Below are positions 33,208-44,162 of a stretch of 64,000 bases of DNA, one piece after another. Numbering within the stretch: position 1 is the stretch's first letter; every line of letters begins with the position of its first letter. The notes below the pieces were generated by a model. It searched no databases, was not told the origin of the DNA, and saw nothing but the letters and a program-made list of their open reading frames with translations. This DNA comes from Acheta domesticus (taxonomy: Eukaryota; Arthropoda; Insecta; Orthoptera; Gryllidae), in assembly GCA_031308135.1 (NCBI GenBank), contig JAHLJT010008756.1, positions 105,489,271-105,553,270 on the forward strand. Reading direction: 5' to 3'. The translations under genes were made by a program, and so were the position numbers.

Positions 33208-36200
33208 ATGCGTACAAAGCATGGCATAAGAAGAGTCCGCTTCTTCTGCATTGGTTGTGCGTCATTCACGCAGGAAGGAGAAAAATGGGACGGCCATCGC
33301 TTACAATGTAGCGAGGCTGCACATGCGCAAGCCCCACAACTTCCAGCTTATGCACTCCCCGCAAAATGCGGAGCAGTGGGATGCGGAAAATATTTCCCAA
33401 ATATCAAACACGTTAGCCTCCACAGGCGCCTCCATCTACCTCGCAAGCAGCGACGTCCAATGGAGGACCCGCAGAGGCATAGACCCGACACCTTTGTATC
33501 ACAGAGAAGACGTCTCCTTGCGGCCGCGGACCTTTTCCTTCCTCTCCCTGGTGACGTTGCTGCAGAGCCAGCTACAGGACACCTTATCACAATAAACGAT
33601 TCGGACGCCCACGCAAGAGGGCACGACTGCGGAGAAAACACCCCTTCCCAGTCCACACCCTTCTACAGGCAAGAAGAACAAACACAAGAAAGACGCCCCT
33701 CCCCTGACCGGGCCGAACAAATGCTACCCTCTTTGGTGACAACAAACCGCCTAACTGGTAGCCAAGGCAACAAGAAACATAAAAAGAAGAACCGAATGCG
33801 ACGTGAACGAAGGCAACGCGCAGTGAGGACTGCGGCATCAGGAACTGAAGAAGAATACGACCGGGACCAACAACGTGCGCCTGCATCCAGAAGAGATGGC
33901 GCGCCAATAGCAGACCGCCGCAGTGAACATGCTCCGCCCAGACCCCAAGCAGGTGGCAACCAGCCTAGTAACGCACCGCGTGAGGCCAGCAGCAACTACC
34001 CACCACCCCTCCTCTCCCTAAACATTGCCCCTCCACCCGAAATATCACAGCATAGGGGAGCACCAAGCCGGAGCCTCCCACTCCTGCAACCCCGCCTACC
34101 CACCCCATCCCGTCAATCACCAGACTTCTCCCCCTCCCCCCACCTTCATGAACAGCCGCAAGCACCACCGCCGCAACCACAGCGTCAGCAGCACCGCGGC
34201 GCCAACAGAGGCTGCACGAGTGAGTCCGTCAACTGCCCCCGCACTAACAGGCACGAGACCGCTGACGAAACACCTCCTCTCCCTCCCCTTCTCACAGAAA
34301 ACCGAGTAACGACAGCCCCCAACCGAAGACCAAACAGGAGAAGAAACCGCCCACCACTAGTCACTCCAGAGCTGCGAGTAGCAGTAGATAAGGCATGGGA
34401 GTTACTGCGCAACTCACATGGCGCAACGCAACAAGAAATTGAGGACGTTTACAGTGCATACGTAAGGGAAATTAGGAAAGGTCTCAAAATAAAACATTCT
34501 GATGACTACGTCCCGCCTTCGTGCAGCCCTGAAGAGCAAGCGACCCGCATACAAAAGGAATTAGACCGCACATATAAAACGCAGTGCCGAAAGGCGATGC
34601 GGGTAATCAACAAAAACAATAATAATAGATGTCCCATCAGCCGAACCAAGCTGACTGAATTTTTCACGGCTATACATAGTCAACTACATGAAGGAGAATA
34701 CAGTAATACATTCCAAATAGTCACTGAGCGGGATGAATTAACCACTACCGAGTTTACCCAAGAAGAAGTGGCTAAGAGACTTGCCCTCAGTGCCAATACC
34801 GCCCCAGGGGGGGACCGAATTTCCTACGGGCATCTCAAACAGATAGATCCAGATGCCAAGTTACTTACCCCACTGCTCAATGTAATTAGAAAGTCAGGCA
34901 AAGTACCCAGTGAATGGAAACAATCACGCACGATCCTAATCCACAAAGGCGGAAATGAAAACGATCCCTCTAACTGGCGCCCCATTGCTCTCACGGCAAC
35001 AATCTACAAACTTTATACCGGATTGTGGGCTGCCCGTCTCACGCGATGGATAGAGACAAACAATGCCCTTGCGAAGGCACAAAAAGGCTTCCGCCCCTTT
35101 GATGGTGTGCTGGAGCAGAACTACATGCTCAGCAGGGAGCTCCTACGCGCCACAACTGGACGGACCAGCCTAAGCCTGGCACTCTTAGACATTGCAAACG
35201 CCTTCGGCTCTGTCCCGCATGCGGCAATTGGAGCCGCTCTGGAGGCAGTAGGGGTCGGTGGTGCCTTCACGGAAATAGTAACTGAACTATATGATGGCAC
35301 CACCACCCGAATAATGACACCAGAGGGACTATCAGACCCTATACCGATTAGGTGCGGCATCAGACAAGGGTGCCCACTAAGTGGGCTTCTTTTTAACCTC
35401 GTTATAGATCCCGTACTACAAAAACTAGAAGAACAAGCAGTTGACACTGCCCCCCCAGTTCTAGCTTATGCGGACGACCTGGCTGTCATGGCCAGATCCC
35501 CGGAGGATCTCCAAATAAGACTAGATCTCACTAATTACACACTTAAGACATTAAGACTCAGACTAAAGCCTCAAAAATGTCGCACACTGTGCATAAAAAG
35601 GAGGCGTGAACTTGAAGCTACATTAAAACTTGAAGACACCCCCATACCCCGCATGACTGAGGGGGAAGCCGTTAAATACCTTGGAAAGCCAGTAGGATTC
35701 AATCTAGTAGAGTCCTGGGAGGGGTTGAACGAGCAGGTCCGATTATTAGATAATATAGCATCATCTCAGCTCCGGGACCATCAAAAAGTCGACGCGCTGA
35801 TACAGTTTGTACAGCCAGCCACCGTCTTTCCCCTCAGGCTAGGCCGCTATACAATTTCAATGCTCCGACAATACGACAAGACTGTCCGAAGTAGGGCTAG
35901 ACAGTTCTTGTCCCTCAGCCATGGCTCCTCCACCGCCTTCCTGTATGCCGGCAGGGAGGACGGTGGAATCGGACTATTAGAGGCGTCCACTGAAGCGGAC
36001 GTGTGGTCAGTTGACAGCGCATTTAAGTTGCTAACAAGCCCCGACCCGATGGTACGAACGTCAGCGATGACAGACCTTCAGATGGAACCCGCATACTGTC
36101 AGCATGTGGGTGCCGAAGACGCTGATATATATACGTACCTCTCGGGGGCTCCGAACGACCGTAGTGCGCCTGGTAGATCGACCTTCACCCGAGCCCGCCA

Positions 36201-37797
36201 AGCCTCGCGACGGCTTGGGCTATTATGGCGCCCACCCAGGACTGAGGAGGACGGAGGTCTCCCATACATCGAGCTGCCGCGAGAATTCACCATCCGCAAA
36301 CAGTCGCGCCGCGCCACTGCGAAGCGGCGCGGTGACGCGCTGAATGCGGGGGCGGATGAGGAGGAGGACGACGACGACGGAGAGCTACAAATCGACGGCG
36401 CAGAACAAGAGGAATGGTTCGCCGACATCCGGATTCCGTGGGACTTCCTCACGGGCCCTTCCATTGACCCGTCTCCCCCTGACGCCCTGGACCCTGCTAT
36501 GAACGGGGAGCCTCCAATACTGCCTTTTGCAGCCGGCAGCACCGCCCCGGAGCAGACGTGCGTCGGTGACCCTCCCGATGCTACCTGCGGCGACGCCCTG
36601 GAGAGAACGTGCACGGTGGACCTACCTGACGCAAACGGCTGCAGCGGCCCGACCCGAGACGCAGACGCCCCGGAGCAGGAGCGTCTGTCGCAAGCAGCTG
36701 ATGGCACCGCCCCGGACCGGAGCGCGAACGCTGAGGTGGCCGTGCCCACAGCGGAGAACACTGACCCAACCGGCATGGTAGGCACCACGGCCCTGCCCGC
36801 TCATGACCCAATTCAGCCCGAGACGGATGAGGATGGAGTCATCCCCCTCCCCAACTTGACGGCAGCCCCAGCGGAAGTAATACGTAGTGGAAGTACAGAG
36901 GAGTTAGAACAATTTCTCGCAACTGTCATTGATACCAACGGTGAGGAAGAAGAAGAAGACGCCCCCGCCCGGGTCAATCTAAAGTCGCGCCATCTATTAG
37001 TTAAACTAATACGTTCGTTGATCCATAAAGCACATGCAAAAAGGTGGCGGGAGCAGGAGCTGCAGGGCATCTATGCCTCGGCAACCATGGGCGTAGGTCG
37101 TGAGTCCACTTATTACCTCCGCTCGGGCGAAAATATGAGGCCGCCCGTATACAAATTCATACACGCCGCGCGCCTCAACAGCTCAAAGAAGTTAAATTTC
37201 CAACCTCAGAATGAGAAAGTAAACAGAATATGCCGTCGCGGCTGCAAGCAGAAAAACAATGCAGAAATACCTGCTGCAGAGACGATCGGACATGTCATTT
37301 CCGAATGCCTGACACACAGTGCCATCCTGCAGCTGCGGCACAACCGCGTGCTAATGCACCTTAAAAACGCGGCCGTAGCGAACGGATGGTCTGTGCTGTA
37401 TGAAGACCAGGCTGTAGGAGGCCGGCGACGCCCAGACCTGATAATGGTGCGGGGCCATCAAGCTGTCTGTATCGATGCCGCCGTGAAGACAGCGACCATT
37501 GGGAAGCTTGAAGAGAAGTATGCAGAAAAGGCCGCCAAATATCAAGAAGAAGTGCGCCCCGTTCTATTAGCCAGAAACTTCAGGGAGGTCGAGTTCCTAC
37601 CACTTGTGGTAGGAGCCCTGGGTGAGTGGTGCCCAAATAGCATGGCGGTACTAAATAAATTACTAAAGACCAGCGCGATCAAACACACAAGAGAGCGCAT
37701 TATCGCCGAAGCGATCAATGGTAGTGCCGCCTGCTATTACAAGCACACCGCCCAAGTAGACCTGGTCCCTGCCGAGTACCGCCGTGTGTGTAAATAA
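33208..37797 (+). CDS. R2-like retrotransposon polyprotein with RT and restriction-like endonuclease
   Basis: The frame is open from 33046, but its first 54 codons have no ATG and read through H-family sequence, so I start at the first ATG (33208). Numbering below follows the open frame from 33046. A partial zinc finger (H50, H54, H59) is followed by two others: C68-C71-H84-C88 and C108-C113-H126-H130. A proline/arginine-rich linker runs to about 440. The reverse transcriptase follows, with APGGDRISYGHLK near 585, GIRQGCPLSGLLFN from 771 and catalytic YADD at 808-811. An acidic, low-complexity linker covers about 1105-1310. The C-terminus has a C1396-C1400-H1416-C1421 knuckle and a restriction-like endonuclease core with PD1463-1464, D1477 and K1481. 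Such proteins nick a specific target and prime reverse transcription there. At about 1,530 codons it is longer than the roughly 1,100-residue R2 proteins, mainly because of the linkers. Confidence 0.9.
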   Translation: MRTKHGIRRVRFFCIGCASFTQEGEKWDGHRLQCSEAAHAQAPQLPAYALPAKCGAVGCGKYFPNIKHVSLHRRLHLPRKQRRPMEDPQRHRPDTFVSQRRRLLAAADLFLPLPGDVAAEPATGHLITINDSDAHARGHDCGENTPSQSTPFYRQEEQTQERRPSPDRAEQMLPSLVTTNRLTGSQGNKKHKKKNRMRRERRQRAVRTAASGTEEEYDRDQQRAPASRRDGAPIADRRSEHAPPRPQAGGNQPSNAPREASSNYPPPLLSLNIAPPPEISQHRGAPSRSLPLLQPRLPTPSRQSPDFSPSPHLHEQPQAPPPQPQRQQHRGANRGCTSESVNCPRTNRHETADETPPLPPLLTENRVTTAPNRRPNRRRNRPPLVTPELRVAVDKAWELLRNSHGATQQEIEDVYSAYVREIRKGLKIKHSDDYVPPSCSPEEQATRIQKELDRTYKTQCRKAMRVINKNNNNRCPISRTKLTEFFTAIHSQLHEGEYSNTFQIVTERDELTTTEFTQEEVAKRLALSANTAPGGDRISYGHLKQIDPDAKLLTPLLNVIRKSGKVPSEWKQSRTILIHKGGNENDPSNWRPIALTATIYKLYTGLWAARLTRWIETNNALAKAQKGFRPFDGVLEQNYMLSRELLRATTGRTSLSLALLDIANAFGSVPHAAIGAALEAVGVGGAFTEIVTELYDGTTTRIMTPEGLSDPIPIRCGIRQGCPLSGLLFNLVIDPVLQKLEEQAVDTAPPVLAYADDLAVMARSPEDLQIRLDLTNYTLKTLRLRLKPQKCRTLCIKRRRELEATLKLEDTPIPRMTEGEAVKYLGKPVGFNLVESWEGLNEQVRLLDNIASSQLRDHQKVDALIQFVQPATVFPLRLGRYTISMLRQYDKTVRSRARQFLSLSHGSSTAFLYAGREDGGIGLLEASTEADVWSVDSAFKLLTSPDPMVRTSAMTDLQMEPAYCQHVGAEDADIYTYLSGAPNDRSAPGRSTFTRARQASRRLGLLWRPPRTEEDGGLPYIELPREFTIRKQSRRATAKRRGDALNAGADEEEDDDDGELQIDGAEQEEWFADIRIPWDFLTGPSIDPSPPDALDPAMNGEPPILPFAAGSTAPEQTCVGDPPDATCGDALERTCTVDLPDANGCSGPTRDADAPEQERLSQAADGTAPDRSANAEVAVPTAENTDPTGMVGTTALPAHDPIQPETDEDGVIPLPNLTAAPAEVIRSGSTEELEQFLATVIDTNGEEEEEDAPARVNLKSRHLLVKLIRSLIHKAHAKRWREQELQGIYASATMGVGRESTYYLRSGENMRPPVYKFIHAARLNSSKKLNFQPQNEKVNRICRRGCKQKNNAEIPAAETIGHVISECLTHSAILQLRHNRVLMHLKNAAVANGWSVLYEDQAVGGRRRPDLIMVRGHQAVCIDAAVKTATIGKLEEKYAEKAAKYQEEVRPVLLARNFREVEFLPLVVGALGEWCPNSMAVLNKLLKTSAIKHTRERIIAEAINGSAACYYKHTAQVDLVPAEYRRVCK

Positions 37798-38261
37798 ATA
37801 AAGCGGTACCCGGCGGGGGCCGCCTCGGCCGATGCCCGATCATCTGGCGGAGGCCAATCCTCACCTGAAGACTCCCGCGCCACCACCCGGAGCCCCTCGA
37901 TGCCCCTACACCCTGTCAAAGAAGATAGTGAAGTGATTGTTCAGATAAAATGTAAATAGTGTAAATAGTAATCAGTGCACAACAAGGACGTGACAGTGAC
38001 ACCTGTGCGAGTTAGGCCATTTCAGCTACAATTTCGCGAAGATAAAAGCAATAAGGACGTGACAGAGTTGCCTATGAAGTAAGTTTAATTAGATGTAGGT
38101 TGTTGAAGTAAAAGAGAGGAAAATCCTCAGACTACTATAAATAACGCAAGAAAGGTCAAAACAATCCTGAACTTTCCAACCAACCAATGTATAAATATTA
38201 TGTAGTGCAAAACTACCACCATTTATAAAAGTTGTTCTGTCGACAATAAACGCTACTTAAA
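37798..38261 (+). other. 3' UTR of the R2-like element
   Basis: The region starts GC-rich (CGGCGGGGGCCGCCTCGG may fold) and becomes AT-rich; it ends ACAATAAACGCTACTTAAAC with no poly-A. R2-type elements use a structured 3' UTR for template recognition, so a fold here would matter. The segment AAGGACGTGACAG occurs twice (about 37983 and 38051). Confidence 0.65.
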
Positions 38262-39816
38262 CATGGAGTGATATACGTAGTATAGGGAAAGTTATGTAAT
38301 GCTGCGCGAAAAAATAGCCAATTTTCGGCGGAAAAAAATTAATTGCCGGGCCGTGAAAACGAATAAGTGGATAAAACCAGTTGCTAAATTAAGAAAAAAA
38401 ATCCTCTATCTCGTGGTGTGGTCAAAATTCATGATTTGTTGCTTCTTTATACTTAAAAATCGATTGACGGCATTCCGTCCGTCTGTCCGTCTGTGGTCAA
38501 CGCTAGCGCCTAAACCGTTCGATCGATTTTCTTCAAAATTGATATTCCCCAGTCGATCTGATTCTAGTCGAAGCTTTGTGATTTTGAAAAAGATTCTTTA
38601 AAATTTGGGGTACTTTATATGAAGCCCCCCGGGGATTTTCAACATTTTCTCAAAAACGGCTCCAAATTTTTTTTAAATTTCTTGTATGAATAGAGTAAAA
38701 TACACTTTTTAACATGGCATAGGTCCGATTTTCACGTACAGCTCTGAATTTTCGAAAATTGTGAAAGTTTGAATTTTTTTCGGCGTCTTTCTCCAACTAC
38801 AAAATTGAAGATAGAGATTTTTTCTTCAAATAAAATTTGTTCTGCATATTGAGTTCTTTAATAAAGGTCATGTAAATGTTTTTCACAATTTTGGTACTTT
38901 TCGTGCAATATTGCATGCAATATGTGCAATTTTAAAAAATTACAAAAACAAAATTTTCTCAAAAACGGCTCCAAATTTTTTCTTTAAACTTTTGGTAGGG
39001 ATAGTGGTAAATGTACTCTATCAATGACATAAAAGCCATTTTGGTCTATCGGTTGGTTTTTTCATAAATTACCAAAATGTAATTTTTTTACTTGTCTCTC
39101 ACGTTGTTAATATTTACATTATCGGCGATTTTTTCACATTATTATATTTACGAGTATATATTCTTTGAATAATGTCAAGTAAAGTTTCTCGAAAACACTA
39201 CCGTTTTCTGTAAAAAGTAGCTCAAATTTCGGCATTTTCAGAAATGCTCAAACGCCATTTTCTCGTATATGGCTGCAATTTTTTTCTTGAAACTTTTGTA
39301 ACGGATAGTGCTAATTACACTCTTTAGTATAGCGTAAAGTTTATTTTGAGTTTTTTTTTGTTTTTTCAAAAATTACATAATTGAATTTTTTTTTGAAAGA
39401 TCTCTCACATCTTTAATATGCACATTATCCGCAATTTGTAAAGATTATTATATTTGTGAGTGTAAGTGCTTCAAATAACTTCAAATAAAGTATTTTGAAA
39501 ACGCAAACATTTTCTGTGAAAATGAGCTTCAAATTTCGCATTTTTAGTAGTGCTAAAACGCCATTTTCTCTTAAACGGCACATAATTTTAAAAAGAAAAT
39601 TGCCATTTACGGCTAGGTTTTTGTGTTCTTTAATATTCTAAAATTAATGTTTCTGATCTACCAATAGGAAACCGAAAAATTAAGAAAATGACAAAAAAAT
39701 GTACTTTTGGCAATGATAGATGGTAGCTGGCATGAAAGAGTATGTGGCAATTCCGAATAGCTAGCGAAGACCCAGGAAAATAGAAAACTAATACGGGAAA
39801 GTCTGTGCCATTCTGT
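38262..39816 (-). mobile_element. H-family copy (reverse), interrupted by the R2-like element
   Basis: Reading left to right the copy has the inner half of the terminal hairpin (GATATACGTAGTATAGGG, AAAGTTATGTAATGCTGCGC), a reverse diagnostic box (GTCCGTCTGTCCGTCTG, GCTAGCGCCTAAACCG near 38482-38515), about 1.2 kb of AT-rich body, and AATACGGGAAAGTCTGTGCC at 39793. The last bases of the left end are missing. The outer half of its hairpin is at 33076-33150. Confidence 0.7.
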
Positions 39817-40567
39817 TTCTGTTTTTTGACAATAAATAAATAAAATAAATATGGTCATGCTTAATTTTTTCATAATACGAGTAGTTTTTCTTTAATTTTG
39901 TGACAAACGTAATAGGCCGCTGTAAATTTACTGCGCTTCGGACAGCTGGATGCGTCGTAAATTAGAATGTGCAATTTTGTATATTATTTCTTTCTTCGTT
40001 TCTTACATTCGAACTTTGTTATAGACTTACACATTAATATTTTAGAAATTGTTTATTTTGAAATATTTGAAATAAGTAAAAAGAATTAATAGCTCTCAGA
40101 ATAGCGACAACGCAGGGTCTGCAACAATGGAATTCACTTTGCGCTCGCGAATATCTGTGAATTAGTGTCATTGTTGTGACCTAATGGAGCTGTATGAAAA
40201 GGAGTTATAATTGTCTAATTTATGTTGATATTTGCAGGCAAATATTTAGTTTTGCACCAAATGCTGTACCATTTGTAGTGAGTAGAGAATTTGTTGCATG
40301 GTTTTAAAATACTCTTCCCTAATCATGGCCCAATGGAAGGCATTTCTATATTTCCAGGGTATCAGGCTTCTTTTTCCAATAGAGGGTTACAAAACTTTTG
40401 CATTCTATTTTTGTGAAGTTGTAGAATTCACATAGTTCTGACAACACTGCAATGGAAATAGTGAGTTCCAAGCGAAGATGTTAGTAGCGCATAAAGTGCA
40501 ATATTACAGTACTGCTTAGCTGTTTCCTCTAATACGGGAAAGTAAGTGCTGTTGTAGCACCACTAGT
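39817..40567 (-). mobile_element. H-family copy (reverse), divergent subfamily
   Basis: The segment ends with AATACGGGAAAGTAAGTGCT and TAGCACCACTAGT (40567). The adjacent body (about 40430-40540) matches, in reverse, the start of the element at 46530 (TTCGCTTGG, ATACTGCGATGG-like, AAGATGTTAGTAG). This defines a second body type with the same end. The far boundary is not clear. Confidence 0.5.
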
Positions 40568-41884
40568 TTTGTTATGTGTTAATCCTTCTGCCTAGTCTTT
40601 CGTTAGAGTGAAACATCTTATCCGCAAACGAACGTGAATTGAGTGCACTACGAATTGAAATAATACTTCGTTATCGAGTAATGAAATTGACAAGTGTTTT
40701 GTGCGAATAAAAATATAACCTTAAAAGTGCTCTCTTCACTTCACAAACCATTGCACATTGTGCGCTTTTCTTATTTAATAAAAGTGATTTCTTCTGTGTT
40801 AATTACACTTTTAAAAAGTTAATCCTAACTATGTATTAGCATTTCTCGTGTTAATAACATTTGAAAGTTTCAAAAACAAACTAATGGAAGAATTTTAATA
40901 AAATGAGTAATATTAGTCACGAGATGTAATTAATTACGTACTTAATTCTTACCTGACAGATGCTTGCTCTGGTGGTCTTATTTCTTCCAACTTAAATGTA
41001 TTGATGTGTTATTTGGAGACTTGTAGTAACAAGAAAAAATTGTTTATTGAATCAATTGAAAACAGAAAAATACTATCTACATAAAAAGGTCGTTTAATAA
41101 TGTTATTATAGTAACATTGCCTTTCACAACTCTGGTTACATGCAATCGTGTAGTAAATACATTGATTTAATTAGAACTATGAAGATCAACTTCAACTCTT
41201 TTTCCATTAGGGATGTATTTAAAGAAGTTGTAATAGGCGAACAAGCAGTACGGATTAATTATTAAATCACTTTAACTCACTCATGCAACACTGATAAGAA
41301 TTGTATATTTATAGCATTACCTGCTATAAATATTCAATTCTTATCAGGAAATTTTATAGACTTATTATGGAATTGTCAATAAGTAATCCTTAAATCATTT
41401 GACAATCAGAGACGAAGAGTATAATAATTATATTATAAATTATAGATAATGGTTTCATAAAGTATCAAAAAGTACAAACAATAAATAAATTATTAGACAT
41501 TTCTATATAACATAACCTGATCTTAAACATAACCTGATATTAAACGTTTCCCGTTTTTGATTGCAGTAACATTCTTAGCAAATGTGTTAACTCCAGTGAC
41601 AGATAAGTTTCTTTTCAGGTGAGCTGTGATGTTTCTGTTTTATTTTTTGCACATGCTCATGATACTGCAACTGATCATGACATGCAACTGGGAGCAGATC
41701 CACCTATAAACACATAATAACTTTATAAAATATGATGAAAACATGGTAATTTTGGTAATTTTGGCAACAACAATTACCAACACAAAAAGAAATGAAAATG
41801 CCCTATGACGCTTTGCAGTACATATGTCCGCGCGACAGTAACATTTTTCAGAAGTTGATTTAGTCCTCACTTTAAGGTTACGAG
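40568..41884. other. No gene recognised
   Basis: About 1.3 kb of AT-rich sequence. Paired stretches at 41286-41310 and 41330-41350 (TGATAAGAATTG and CAATTCTTATCA) form a small inverted repeat around a 30-base loop. No coding evidence was found. Confidence 0.4.
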
Positions 41885-43406
41885 AAGAATACTCTTGCCA
41901 GCTGCAATCTATCGCCGCCTATACCACTTTTTTTTTAAAAAAATTCTTAATTTTTTGATTTCTCGATAGTTAAACGGAAATACTATTTTAAGAATATTAA
42001 AAAATAGGAGAACCTCGTCCTAAATGGCAATTTTCTTTGAATCATTTGGAGTCGTTTTTAAGAAAACGGCTTTTAAGCGCAACTGTAAATGCGAAAATTG
42101 AAGCCCTTTTTCACAAGAATCTTTTGTGATTTCGAAAAACTCCATTAGAAGTCTTTTGAAGCACATTAACTCAATAATACAATAGCATTTACAAATTGCT
42201 GGAAATGTGCATATTAATAGCGAGAGAGAGCTTAAAAAATACATTTGTGTAATTTTTGAAAAAACAAAAAAATACTTCAAAATAAACTTTACGTCATATT
42301 AAAGAGTGCAATTTGCATTATCCGTTTGACAAATTTGAAGAAAAAATTTGGAGCCATTTTCGAGAAAACGCCCTTTGAGAGTTTCTGAAAATGCGGAATT
42401 TTGAGCTTGTTTTCACAGAAAACGGTTCTGGAGAAACATTACTTGACATTATCTAAAGCTCATGTACTCATAAACATACGAGTAATAATGTGAACAAATC
42501 GCTGCTAAGGTAATTATTGACGACGTGAGAGACAAGTAAAAAAAATAATTTTTGTAATTAAAAAAAGAATATAGCAATATGGCGTTTATGGCATTTCATA
42601 GAGTACATTTAGCACTAACGTTACTAAAAGTATAAAGAAAAAATTTGGAGCCGTTTTTGATAAAAATCTAGTTTTTGCATTTTTTAAAATTGCATATATT
42701 GCACGCAATATTGCGCGAAAACGACTAAAATTTTCAAAAAATAAAAATGATTTTAATAAAATAACTCACTATGGACATTAAATTTCATTGAAGGAATAAT
42801 CTCTATCTTAAATTTTGTACTTGTAGGAAGGGATTGAAGAAAATTCAAACTTTTTCAATTTTCGAAAATTCAGAGTTAACTGTGAAAATGGGACTCAAGC
42901 CACCTTAAAATGTGTATTTTCTGCAAGTCTATTCTTACAAGAAATTTAAAGAAAAAATTGGAGCCCTTTTTGAGAAAATTTTGGAAATGTCCGGGGTGAT
43001 TCATGTAAAGTAAGCTCAAATAAAGTCCCCCAAATTTGGAAGAATGTTTTTCACAATCTCCAAGCTTCAACTCAAGCCAGATCGACAGGAGTTTCTTGAA
43101 TTTGGAAAAATCCTACGCATTGTTTAGACACTAGTGGTGTTCACAGACGGACGGACAGACGGACGTTTTGCTTCCAATTGGTTTTTCGGTAACAAAGACC
43201 CACAAAATAGGGATTCAGGCTACACTTCGTGTTAGGGGATTTTTTTTCTTAATTTAGCAACTGGATTTATCCACTTTTTCGTTATCAGGTCCCGGCAATG
43301 AATTTTTTCTGCCGAAAATCCGCCGTTTTCTCGCGCAGCATTACATAACTTTCCCTATAGTACGTATATTATTCCGTATATATGTACGTATACAGGAAAG
43401 TAAAAA
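41885..43406 (+). mobile_element. H-family copy, left end missing, hairpin complete
   Basis: The copy begins inside the left region (TCTTGCCAGCTGC, ATCTATCGCCGCC), runs through the standard body, and has the diagnostic box at about 43125-43170. It ends GCGCAGCATTACATAACTTT and CCCTATAGTACGTATATTAT, closing with ATGTACGTATACAGGAAAGT and AAAAA. This copy gives the clearest complete right hairpin of the GGGAAAGT subfamily. Confidence 0.7.
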
Positions 43407-43409
43407 TGA

Positions 43410-43634
43410 ACTAGTGGTGCTATGACAGAGACTTTCCCGTATTAGTTTTCTGTTTCGTTTGGTCTCGGCTAGCTATTCAGACTTGCCAATACTCTTGACA
43501 GCTGCCATCTATCGCCGCCCAAACTACATTTTATCGACATTTTATTAATTTTTCGGTTTCCCAATTGTAGAACAAAACTAGTATTTTAAGAATATAATAT
43601 CCGTACATGCGTATGTATACGGGAAAGTTAAAAA
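43410..43634 (+). mobile_element. H-family short deletion copy in tandem
   Basis: Only three bases after the previous copy's tail, ACTAGTGGTGCTATGACAGA starts a new left end. About 160 bases later the sequence jumps to a right terminus (CGTATGTATACGGGAAAGTT, AAAAA). The internal body is deleted. Head-to-tail adjacency without a duplication is typical of rolling-circle-type elements. Confidence 0.65.
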
Positions 43635-43639
43635 GGATG

Positions 43640-44162
43640 TTGGTATGTACCAGATCGATGAACTCCGACAGTGACTGACCTCCAGGAAAGTTGGCACATC
43701 TACATGTTTTTTCACGGAGAAGGTTTTTGTGCTGTTCATTTTGTTGTAATTCCTTTAGATGAGGCTACAGAACAACATGGCGCTTCATTTTAATTCAATG
43801 TATATTCCAACTGAACTCCACTTGGGCTTCATTGTTGCTGGACTTTGCCGTGTGACGCAGGGCGAGGCCGAGGAAGACAAGACGGGCGGCGTGCGAAAGA
43901 CAGGAAAGGGAGACAAGGACGACAAGCAGACAAGGACAGGGAGAGACAGGGACAGTGACAGAATTAGAAAGAGAAACAGAGAGAAACAAAGGCAGAGAGT
44001 GAAAAAGAGAGAGAGAGAAACAGGGACAGAGAGAGAAACAGAGAAAGAGAGACGGTGAGATAGAGACAATGGGACAGAGACAGGACGGAGGGTGGAGACG
44101 GAGGGAGAGAGAAAGAAAGAGAGAGAGAGAGAGAGCAACACGTTCGCCAGGGTTCCGCTAGT
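43640..44162 (+). mobile_element. Helitron 3' end with purine-rich interior
   Basis: The 3' terminus reads CGCCAGGGTTCCGCTAG followed by T (44158-44161 is CTAG), the CTRR-T signature of Helitrons. The interior shares CTTCATTGTTGCTGGAC and GGGCGAGG with the Helitron fragment at 15060 and then becomes a 250-base purine-rich tract (GAGA, ACAGAGAGA repeats, 43890-44140). The open frames over the tract are products of low complexity, not genes. The 5' end is not resolved here. Confidence 0.55.

Larger units (their letters stand above)
33151..38261 (+). mobile_element. R2-clade (RLE-type) non-LTR retrotransposon
   Basis: This is the whole element: a short or missing 5' part, one long frame, and a 460-base 3' UTR without poly-A. 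It lies between two halves of an H-family terminal hairpin, not in 28S rDNA. The left border is near 33150, after a CCCGTATATGTGAC stretch; the right border is near 38261, before ATGGAGTGATATACG. No clear target-site duplication is visible, and R2-type insertions often delete or alter the target. The undamaged frame suggests a recent insertion. Confidence 0.8.

Noticed and set aside
33348..36811. Several long minus-strand and shifted frames over the R2-like gene
   Set aside because: They are shadows of the GC-rich plus-strand frame and carry no domain motifs.
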